From assembly GCF_001949145.1 (NCBI RefSeq), contig NW_019091593.1, positions 156,101-220,100 on the forward strand: 64,000 bases of DNA, read 5' to 3'. The notes below the pieces were generated by a model that saw only the letters and a list, made by a program, of their open reading frames with translations, was not told the origin of the DNA and searched no databases. Numbering within the stretch: position 1 is the first letter of the stretch; each line of letters opens with the position of its first letter. This DNA comes from Acanthaster planci (taxonomy: Eukaryota > Echinodermata > Asteroidea > Valvatida > Acanthasteridae). Made by a program: the position numbers and the translations under genes. Positions 1-9,469 of this stretch are shown here, piece by piece.

Positions 1-157
1 AGCTGCAAAGCAAATGCAAGCTTATGTTATACCGATTTCTGTCTTCTGTCCGTCTGTCCATCTGGCTGTCCTCAAATGTTTAAGTTTTTCCTTGCAGGTC
101 CATAGGTGTGAAAATGTGCAACTGAGTACTTGTTTACTTCCTCTTGGAATAAGCCAT

Positions 158-361
158 TTGCGAGTTTAATTTGAATAAAATCTGGTACACTGAGTTCTTT
201 GAATTCACATGAACATAACTACTTTGCGGTCGCTTTGCAAAAGCTTGCCCCGAACCACAAGGTATAGCAACAGTGTCTTTAATCTTGGGAATTCAAATTG
301 TAGTATTTCTGTGCAATCAGATAACACAGTGTACCATATTTTATTCAAATTTAACTCGCAA
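158..361. mobile_element. MITE-like element, family A, short copy
   Basis: Left end 159-190 begins TGCGAGTTTAATTTGAATAA; right end 329-360 is its near-perfect inverted complement, ending TTTAACTCGCA. The terminal inverted repeats are about 32 bp with only two or three mismatches. The interior matches parts of the longer copy at 48327-48922 (for example GCAAAAGCTTGCC followed by TATAGCAACAGTGTCTTTA), so this is an internally deleted derivative. No clear target-site duplication is visible, and no transposase is encoded. It lies within a CPT2 intron. Confidence 0.8.
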
Positions 362-510
362 GTGGGAAGGGGGTGGAGTAGGAGATGGATAGGATGATGG
401 AGGGGTGGAGATAGATGGGATTAGGGGTGGAGTCAAAGTAGACATGGTAGATATGGGATGATTGGGGGAGTTAGAATTGTAGAGGATACATGTAGGATGA
501 TGGGGGTTGG
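361..510. repeat. Polypurine, G-rich degenerate minisatellite
   Basis: The plus strand is almost all G, A and T with repeated GGGGTGGAG, GATGG and GGATGATGG words and several runs of four or five G. It starts immediately at the right end of the family A MITE. Degenerate, with no fixed period. Confidence 0.55.
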
Positions 511-1148
511 ATACAAAGTGCAAAACTGTACTCACAAATCTCACAAATGCACTGCTTATATAATCGTCTAGGTCTAGTCTGACTATACTGGACCCAAATT
601 CTTTAGGCATTCCTCTCTCCTGTATAGAAATGTAGAGCCTTTTTTCCTGTATCTCCCTTGTTGGTGGTCTTTGTTGATTTACTTTTAAACAATAGGTGCC
701 TTTCAACAGACAGTCTGCGCACAGCACTAACTAGGTTTTTTCTCCTAGAGTATGATGCTATGGTCCATAAAATATCTTGTACATCTGTATTGCAGTCAAC
801 CAATCTTGTAAAAATTTGGATGATGCTTGGTTAGTATACACCTGTAATTTAGTAACCATATTTGTATTACTTGGATGTCTCTTAACATAAGCTGTTGTTA
901 GAGGAAAGATATTCAAATTCATAACTAGCAGCGAGCCATGGCAGCTTTGCCATTCTAGGTTATCTCACAAATCATCAAATTTTGATCTGCATTTATGCTG
1001 ATTTAGAGTTTCAAACTGAATTGTGAGGGGTTCCTATTTCAAGCACAGTAAAAGTAACAGCAAGGCATGTAAAGCCAGTTACGTGAAATTAACTTACATG
1101 CTCAGGTGTATTGTCTGAAGTCTGTGAATACGTTTGTATTTCCCTTAG

Positions 1149-4100
1149 GGAACATCTTACCCCCGTCAGTGATCCATGCCAACATCAGCTACATCCTCCA
1201 GGATGGTGCCCCTCCCCCTGAGCACCCGCTTGGTTTCCTGACCAGTGAGAATCGCAACACCTGGGCCAGACTACGCCAGCACATGGCTGGCCTGAGCGCC
1301 AGCAATGCTGAATCCCTGCGCCGCATTGACACTGCCATGCTGTGCCTTTGCCTTGATGATGTCTCGCCGGACACTCCAGAGAGCATGACGAGACATATGT
1401 TGCATGGCAACGGGAGCAACAGGTACGTCGCATGGGCCATCCCTAATCTGTCAAAGTAAAAAGAGTACGGCGATTCGCAATACAGTGTGCCGCAAAGAGG
1501 TTGCTACAGAAAGGTCATTTTTCATTTTATTGATACACACACCGTACCCTGACCCAATCCAGGTTCTTAACCCTCCTATGCTGAAGTCACTCTTTGGGTC
1601 ATTTGGTGAACACCTCAAAGAAGCACAACTGTGTTGTGTTGTGCACTGCACCAACAGTCCCTCACAGGAATATCAGATTGCACTTTTGTGCTGCCCAACA
1701 ACTCTGCTTCACTTTTTCATGTGCATCATTGTGCAGTAAACCAAATGCAGNNNNNNNNNNNNNNNNNNAACTTTACATGTTTGAGTTCCACATAGAAAAT
1801 ACATGCTCACCAGTGACTGTGGGCATTTGTGCACATTCGTGCTGTAAAACCAAAGGAGGGTTAAAGATCAACTGTGATATTTTGGGAGATTTTGCAGGAC
1901 TGGAGAAGAAGATCCCAAGCACTATTGAAGTATGCTGGATATATGGATAAAATGTTGACATTAAATTTGGTTTACAACATGTTAAAGAGTTTTGGGAAGT
2001 CAAAAAATCTGCCATTTAAACCTTTGAATCTCAAATGATGAATGTTTTCTCTTAAAGTTTGTTTTTGTGTCTGCTTACTGGTAGTGCATGACTTAATGGT
2101 CAGTAAGCAAATTCAGGTAAGCATGGGTTTGGGTTAATTTGTTAAGGATAATAATTTGGATGTACATATAAGATCCCCCACTAGAAAAAAATTCCACATT
2201 TAAAAGAAATGTTCAGTCAAGAAGGATATCTCATTTTTTTTCATACAATCCAGTGACTTAGATGTCTGGTTTTTAGTCCAAATTCATTCTATGGGTCTGG
2301 TGAAAAAAGCAGTTATAGTGTGATGGACCAACGCTAACCTAATATAAATAAATAAATAAATATTGAACCTGCATCTCTCGCTAAATATGGTGAATAATTA
2401 ACAGTGACTTTGTCTAGGTGGTATGACAAGTCAATTCAGGTCATCCTGTGCAAGAATGGCATGATGGGAGTCAACTTTGAACATGCCTGGGGGGATGGTG
2501 TTGCCGTCTTGCGCTTCTTCAATGAGGTGTACAAGGACAACTCGGAGAAACCTGCCGTAGGGCCCGACTCACAACCGGCCAACGTTGATGCTGCAGAAAA
2601 TGTTCAGAGTGTAAGCTGCCCTTTGCTCGTGTGCAACCCGTTGTCAAGATACTTATCAGAACTGGGAATTTCCACATTTGTCAAGCGTGTGAGCCAATGG
2701 TTGTTGATTCAAACTGTTCTACGGCTGCATCTGAATCTGTTGTCTAGAGCTAGATCTAGGTCTTCACTACAGTGGAGATACACGGAGACAGTATACTTAG
2801 CCTTAGCTCTGGAAGCCCATTTCAGACTAATTTCCGCACAGGTACATTGTATCAATCAAATTCTTCAGGTGGACAGATTCAAATACCACACTAGCTATGT
2901 AATAAATGTCATTGTGGATTCCTGACGTGGATGCGGAGTACGCTAAAACAGTTTGCTCCAAAAAGAAAAATAATGGGTTCAGTGCACTCCACAGGGGATT
3001 GCATCAAAGTGTTATGCTGACTGTGCTTCCTCTTTGTGCAAAAGTACAAAAGTAAAAACCTGAGGGTTTTTTGAGCAATGTGGACTGCAAGGGTTAAGAC
3101 AGCAGATCAGCAAGCTCACTGTCTAATTTTCCTTAAAATGTTTTAAGCTTTAACAGGGGTCTATTGAGCTCATAAAAGCAAAATGAGAAGGAAGTTGCTG
3201 AGTTTACCTCCAACTTGCAGGAGGATTGTCGTCTGCTAATACATCCTGACAATCCTGCCTGAGTCTGAGCGAATGTTCCATTGGCGAAACTTCAACGCAT
3301 TCTGACGTAGCAAGCAATGTTTTGTTCATTTTTTGGGGGGGGGAAACTGCATTTAATTTTTTTGGTGACTGTGCAGACGTTAATCTTGTTTGGTAATCAA
3401 CACTACTACATTGTAACGAGGTCATGTCCATGGTTTTCAACATATGTTCCAGATATATGTTGCAAGTTTGGAACTTCTGTTGGTCATGGAGTTCAGGTTA
3501 AAATTGAGACGAAAACACTGTTTTCGGGTGACAAATGCTTTATTTGTTTATTTACTCATTTTCATCAATGTTTTTCTTCTTTTTTTTTAATATTACCATT
3601 TTCCATATCCAGATACGCTTTGACCTGGATGTTGCCATGAAAGACAGCATCCAGAAAGCCAGGGATGGCTTCCATGCCATGACCAGCCGACTGGGGGTGT
3701 GTGCCAAGCAGAACTTCCTGTTTGGTCGAGACTACCTGAAGAGCACCGAAATTAGTCCAGACTCTCTGATGCAGCTGTCATTCCAGGTGAGGTCTTTTGA
3801 TGTGTGTAAACTTGGCTTCAGAATGGTATGGAGGGACTGGGTTCATGGAGTGGCCTTATGTGGTGCACTTTGACATTTCCCTCCACTTTCCTCGTGCAGC
3901 GTTGCCAAGCGTCTTTGTTGGAAAACTTGAAATTTATTCAATTAATTACTGGTATCTTCATAACACATACTATTGAATGTTTGTGAACAGTTTCATTCAT
4001 GAAATTTAGTCTGAATTTCTAAAACTATGGCATCTGAAAATTTGGCACAAATTCAGCTGAGTGTTTGCTAACATGGCATACCTGAATAAAATCTCAGAAA

Positions 4101-6111
4101 ATCTTACTTGAAAGTTTTGAATTGCTTTTGAGTTGGTAAATTTTGATAAATCATTATTACCACCACTCATGTACCCAACTTTGACTTTGTTAGAAATTGT
4201 TTTCTTTATTTAAAACGCCTTTTAAAAGAGTTTGAAAAACAAATTGAAAAAAATCAGGCCAAAACAAAATTTCATTTAAATCTTCAACAGTTACGTACTT
4301 TTAAGATCTATAAATGGGAATGTTGAGAAAATGTTGAGAAGTTCCGTGGATTGTGAATGCCAGCATCTGAAGTTAGGGATTCAAAACAAAAAGCAGAAGT
4401 GGAAGCCAAATGCATAACCGAGGAATAGTCAGTGTATTCATCTGCTAAATGTCTGTGTTAGTCAGAATGCTATAATGCAATGCTAAAATGAAAAATGAAG
4501 AGTGTTCTCATTGTGAGATTTACACTGTGTCTGAATTGCATGTACTTGGCTGCAGCTTGAATTAATTACACAAGACTCTGTGGGAACTGGCAGCAGTCAC
4601 TGTCAGACTCATGCATAATTTCAGGCAACAGCCAAGTAATTCGGACAAAGCCTTATTCAAAAAAGTGAGAACGTTTATCTTAACAGCCAGTTCTGTTGGA
4701 TCCAGACACCTAGAGAATAGTCTGGTGACCAAAATAAGAAGCCACCACTCTGTGCCAACTCGTGCATAAGTCATATGTGTGCTTTGAAGTGCACGCTCAC
4801 CGGCAATGAGAGACAAGCTGGCGATCATTTTTTCAACCGGACCTCATGCACCCCCCGGTGCTCACTTAAAGACTGCGCATGCAACACGAATTGGCGCCCC
4901 ATGCCAAATGTGCATAAACCTGTGCACGCACGCCCTGAGTTTCCACCAAAGCACCATTGCCTTCATGTAAACCTCTCTCTTGTTCCCACATGAAGCGTGT
5001 AGGATATTGTGACTCGTCAAAATGCATGCATGCCTTAAGCACAAGAACCTGTGGGAAAAGCATGTGAGTGCAGTGCCAACCACAGTAATCATGTTTCCCA
5101 GGGGAGACTTGATATTCCGTTTTTTAGGACAGTTCCCTTTATGTACAACCTCCTGCCCCCAGATTGGCTTTTACACCCTCACCGGACAGACAGCGCCGAC
5201 CTACGAGTCTTGCAGCACGGCAGCCTTCAAGCATGGCCGCACAGAGACGTTACGGCCAGCCACCATGGAAACTAAGCAATGCGCGATGGCATTCCAGAAG
5301 GACTCGGGAGTTAGTGCTCAGGAGAAGAGAGCCCTGCTGAAAGCATGCTCAGACAAGCACTACGGCCTGACCAAGGAGGCCCTGATGGGTAGGCTAGAAG
5401 AGGAAGATATGTGCTTGTTAAATATTTTACAATGGTTCTTTTATAATTTACCTTGTAGGGCAAGCTTTTGCATAGTGACCACCATCTCTTGGATGACAGG
5501 TTCGTTTGTGCCTTCTTATCCACTGAGAACAGTGTATTGTTGCAAGGCGTTTCTTATGTAACTAAGCAAAAGCTTACCCTGACGTTATGTAAAGAGCACA
5601 TGAGACATAGGTATAGATGCTTTAGTGTGACCTAGCTGGCTTTGGTGAAGATTCTCAAGTTTGCAGCTTTGAACCCTGAATGAACCACTTCTCGTTGACC
5701 ACTTGGGCGTTTTTTTTTTAAAAACAGAAATAAGATTTGTCGTCCTTTTTTCAACCTTTTTAACCTGTAGGCAAAGGCTGGGACCGCCACCTGTTTGGAC
5801 TGAGAAAACTCGCTGAGCGGGACTTTGCCCTGCCTGAGATGTTCACCGATCCTGCCTACGCCAACATCAACCACATCATTCTCTCCACCAGCACCCTGGC
5901 CAGTCCGGCTGTCCTGATCGGTGGCTTCGCCCCTGTTACCCCTAACGGCTTCGGGATTGGCTACGGCATGAACAGCAACAACCTGGGAGTGAACATCACC
6001 AGCTACCCAGAGTCACACAGTGTGGATGACTTTGTGGAGTGCATCAATCGCAGCTGGGAGGACATGTATGAAGTTCTCAGCACGACAACGGCACCACCAA
6101 AGAAAAAATAG
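1149..6111 (+). CDS. CPT2: Carnitine O-palmitoyltransferase 2, mitochondrial (3' half; 5' exons lie left of the window)
   Basis: CPT2 regenerates acyl-CoA from acylcarnitine on the matrix side of the inner mitochondrial membrane for beta-oxidation. Five exons are visible: 1149-1422, 2418-2610, 3613-3786, 5163-5388 and 5771-6111 (TAG stop). All have AG/GT borders and their phases join without a break, giving about 402 residues of a family whose human member has about 658. Diagnostic motifs: FEHAWGDGVAVLRFFNEV with the catalytic His in exon 2 of the window, YESCSTAAFKHGRTET in the fourth, and LSTSTLASPA followed by GGFAPV and GFGIGYG in the fifth (carnitine/acyl-binding core and C-terminal strand). 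The C-terminus is Lys-rich (PPKKK). CPT2 rather than CPT1 or CRAT/CROT is favoured because the sequence runs colinear with human CPT2 to the stop. The mitochondrial presequence and N-terminal domain are not in the window. The human gene has most of this region in one large exon, so the finer splitting here is notable. Confidence 0.95.
1567..1864. mobile_element. TTAA-bounded MITE-like element spanning an assembly gap (CPT2 intron)
   Basis: The left end reads TTAACCCTCCT (1567-1577) and the right end AGGAGGGTTAA (1854-1864), an 11 bp perfect inverted terminal repeat bounded by TTAA on both sides, as in piggyBac-type elements. The interior contains the 18 bp N run 1751-1768, so true length is uncertain. 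No coding capacity. The internal arms are not clearly complementary, so the call rests on the termini. Confidence 0.5.
1751..1768. other. Assembly gap (18 N)
   Basis: A run of N inside the CPT2 intron 1423-2417. Reading frames across it are meaningless. Confidence 0.99.
2345..2362. repeat. (AAAT)n microsatellite
   Basis: Short tandem AAAT/TAAA run in the CPT2 intron, about four and a half units. Confidence 0.8.
2723..2827 (+). mobile_element. Dispersed palindromic repeat, family C, copy 1
   Basis: This segment of the CPT2 intron matches, in reverse complement, 60193-60305 in the Wnt7 intron. Shared blocks include GGCTGCATCTGAATCT (one substitution), TTGTCTAGAGCTAG and TAGCTCTGGAAGCCCATTTC. 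The two ends of each copy are themselves imperfectly inverted (AGAGCTA...TAGCTCT), which is typical of a non-autonomous DNA transposon. No ORF. Confidence 0.7.
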
Positions 6112-7655
6112 TCGGGTTTCACATCGCTGTTGCAGCAGTATCCTCACAGTTTCCAAGGGGACCTATAGGACCAGTGCTTATGGCATACTGTATGCTTGTA
6201 TCGTTGCGCAGAGAATATTTGGAGATTGTCGTGTGCGTGGCAGAAAGACAGTTTCTGTTTTTGTCATGGAACTCACAATGCAACAAGGGTCAAATTGCAC
6301 TATTTTGCCAGGCAGGTGAAGTATAGTGGTATCTTTGGTCTGAATTTTTCTTTTTCAGATCTTAACAAATCTGCAGTAAGATTGCAGTAATGACCACTGT
6401 GACCTGAGTGAGCTCTAAAAAACCACACGTGGACACCAGTGACTCGCAGATCACCACACAAGATCTTTGCCAAACTAGACGGAAAGGCAACTCATTCCCA
6501 CAAAAACCTAAAATTGTGATTTTTCAGGATGTTTTGGAAATGTTGCCCCTTTTTTATTTTATCAGTGTTCATTGTCTTTCATAAGAATTGCCATCTTATT
6601 TCCGACATGATTTTAAAAACTGATTTTCTTGTTGAGTTTGTTTGTTGTTTTGATAAGCAAACATGCAGTCATATTAGTTTGTAATTGGCGTGTCCGTTGG
6701 CTTTAGCTTGGCTGGTTGTCGGTTGGTTGGTTAACTTTTTATAGGGTCATTTGCATGGGACTAATAATGGGTAGGCCCTCGGCACATTATGGGGGAGTTT
6801 CCTCTTGTCAGGCAAAGTGGGACTGAATTACGGGGAGTTTCTACTGTTCCCACATAATCAGTGCAATGGCAAGTGTGTGTCTTCATAACTAAGGAACAAG
6901 GAAATGCGTTAAAGTATTGGTCACAATATGTGCATGCTGCCTGATATGCAAATCCAAGTTTATGTGGAAAGTCATTCTAGTTTATTTAAGTTAGAAGTCA
7001 CTTTTGTGGGTGTTTGTAAAAGGATCACATGGTCCTAGGATAACGAGCAACTGAACCCATGCACAACTTTTAAAAAGGAATTTGCACCAAAGATTTGTCC
7101 TAAGATTTTTAAAACTTGTCAACACTCTTGACAATGTAGAATCTATGTCAATGAAACACACTGCACTCTATCTGGATGTTCTTGAAGTCCAAGCAATGTG
7201 CGTTTTAGGACCGAGCACTTAAAAATTCTATTCAGATGTACATGTGACGGTTACAAGCTTTATGGTTCTGTCGAATACATCCAACCACGAATATGTATTG
7301 TAATTGTGGAACAACAGAGTACTCAGAGAAAGCGAAGTGTGTCCATTGAATAAACACCAGCTGAAATCTAATTCTTCATGTGATCTGTAACGTGCTGTGT
7401 GTAAAAATGAAGGACATGAGAGAGATACTTTAGTTAGGAAGAATCTCAGAACATCACTGCTTCTTTACAAACACATTTTCTCATGTTCCTACCTGTAGGA
7501 GATAGAGGCCAGTGTAAGTTGGCATGCACCCTCAACGGTCCTTGTGAAAAGTTCCAGTATTCAGGGATCTAAGATGCTCCTTAAATGTTAATTTATATGA
7601 AATGTCATCATTGTCATGCCAAGTTTTATTGAAATAAAAATGTTGCAGTGGGTCA
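6112..7655 (+). other. CPT2 3' UTR and poly(A) signals
   Basis: Directly after the CPT2 stop there is AT-rich sequence without coding signal. Candidate AATAAA hexamers are at about 7349-7354 and at 7633-7638; the latter is followed within 20 nt by a GU-rich stretch (TGTTGCAGTGGG), a typical cleavage context. The transcript end is therefore placed near 7.4 or 7.65 kb, giving a 3' UTR of 1.25-1.55 kb. Confidence 0.6.
7625..7638. terminator. Back-to-back poly(A) signals on both strands
   Basis: TTTATT at 7625-7630 (AATAAA on the minus strand) and AATAAA at 7633-7638 (plus strand) sit two bases apart between the convergent genes CPT2 and CFAP20DC. The plus signal plausibly serves CPT2. The minus signal could be a distal signal for CFAP20DC, whose closest alternative is at 8732-8737. 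Confidence 0.5.
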
Positions 7656-8731
7656 ACCTACTGGAAAATGCATCATTCTTAGTTTTTCCCAACAACGGGA
7701 TATTCCGTTCATGCAGAAAAAGCAATTTTTAACCCAAGGTAGCTTTGACGGGTCATCTTAAATCACAAATACATCAAAATTCTTGCCAAAAATTCTCAGA
7801 TTGCAAATATAGATACAATATGCATACCTCGGACATTTCACAGCTCGAGAACAGTTTTTCTCTTCACAAATAAGCAGTTCTCTAATTTATTATCTGTACA
7901 TTTCACAAAATTTACACAAATTACTTCAAAGAGAAACATACGTGTAATTTACATGTGTGAGGTACATCAGAACGAGGACGGATGACCCCTTATAGTAAGA
8001 AGAGAAAAGATTATGAATTCAATTTCATTGTGCAATTTCACTTTGTAAACTTTGTGCCATTCCCTCTCTTAGACTGACAGCCATTTGCCTGCTTAAACCA
8101 AGGAGCAAGCAATCTACAGTTTAGTTACTAGCAATCGGGGTAGCCCCTGAACACAATTACATTCCTGACATATAAAGCTTTGAATAAGCAAAGTTAACAG
8201 GCACAGATGGTATCCACAATACATACTACGCTGAAAGAGTTGGCAATATTAGTTTTATGAGTGACAATAAATAATCTGCACATACTCGTCCAGCTCAAAA
8301 AAATTTACAATTTATCTTTAGTGCTACCATGGTCTATGTACTGTACACGTATATTGTACTATTTTGTAATAAATATTGCCCTTCACAGTGGATGCTTTAT
8401 GTCTTGCAAGAGCAGAGTCCCACATAGATTTATAAAGAATAGTAGTGACCTGCTTCCCTCAAATTGGCAGAGTTGCCGGCATCATTTGGTTACTGATTAC
8501 TATCTCATTTCTGAGACATTAAGCTCCCGGAATACTTCATTGTTTATATGTACATTATGTATATATAAATATACTTACTACACCAGCTGCGTAATATTTT
8601 CGTAATTTCTCCTCCAAACCTGGGGGCTTCAAAATGTGTTCTTCACAAAAAATGTGTTGGGCACTGCCATGCAGGCACTGATGTTGGAAAATGCCCAACA
8701 GTAATGGCACGAGCCCCTATCTTTACAATTT
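7656..8731. other. Gap between convergent 3' ends
   Basis: AT-rich, non-coding. Nothing beyond short A/T runs and one AT-rich TATATAAATATA stretch near 8560 is seen. It may be part of a long 3' UTR of either gene. Confidence 0.5.
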
Positions 8732-9469
8732 TTTATTTGCCAACTTCAATAAGTTTTTCTTACACTTTATACTCCAAACAAAAGGAAGGCTGCACAGGTG
8801 TCAGTCTATTACCACGACAACACATGGCATAATCTGATTGTTGCCGAGTTCAAATTTCAAAAGAAATCTCAACAACAGAGGGAGACACAGCTCTAGAGTT
8901 TAGTTCCAAACTTGCTAACTGTCCCATTACAACTTATGACGGAACAGGATACGTTGTAAAAATCCAGTCCAATACATGTATGTCAGTCTGTTATCCAGAG
9001 AATTACTTCCTGACGTGTCAGATCTTTCCAAATCTACCAAGGGGCATTTTGGAAGATTTTTCTGCATTGTGGGAGGGTGCAGCCCAGCCACTGAATACAA
9101 CGGCGCTCCATCCCTTTCAAAAGACTGCATAAGAGGAACTTGTCACAGGACTCCCAAACAGTTTAAGAATAGAGTTTCTCAACAAATACACCTGGAGAGT
9201 TTGGTTTAATACAAGGTTATTTCAAGACTGCACAGTACCTGGACTGTAGTGGAGGCCATCACAAGTTTTGCAACAAATCTAGTCACATGGGATGGTTTTG
9301 TGGCGTTTCAATTGACTGGCTTGTGACTTGGTTTCAGACTGGATACGACTTGTGATGAACTTGTAGAGACTTGCAATGGGCTATTAAAATAACTGCCCTG
9401 CATGGAATCCTGTTTCATTCCCGCATGCAGGCCACTCCTGTTTCAGGTCATAATCACCTTTTTCTAAGC
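8732..9469 (-). other. CFAP20DC 3' UTR
   Basis: Runs from the TGA stop at 9470-9472 down to a minus-strand AATAAA (TTTATT on plus) at 8732-8737. Non-coding and without a repeat that I recognise. If the 7625 signal is used instead, the UTR is about 1.1 kb longer. Confidence 0.5.

Larger units (their letters stand above)
1..1148 (+). other. CPT2 intron (3' part), with MITE and purine tract
   Basis: No coding exon of CPT2 can be recognised before the acceptor TTCCCTTAG ending at 1148. The stretch holds the terminal-inverted-repeat element at 158-361, a G/A-rich tract at 361-510, and otherwise AT-rich unique-looking sequence. A 128-codon minus-strand reading frame here simply reads the purine tract in antisense (Pro/Ser/Thr-rich) and is not a gene. 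Confidence 0.75.

Noticed and set aside
341-727. 128-codon minus-strand frame, Pro/Ser/Thr-rich
   Set aside because: It is the antisense reading of the polypurine tract and family A terminus; no start context, splice sites or domain.
6749-6756. Perfect octamer ATTTGCAT (POU site)
   Set aside because: Inside the CPT2 3' UTR with no supporting motifs; expected by chance in 64 kb.
9230-9370. CTTGTGAC-like repeated words (also near 19930 and 20770)
   Set aside because: Could be an old dispersed repeat, but no alignment longer than about 15 bases could be made by eye.
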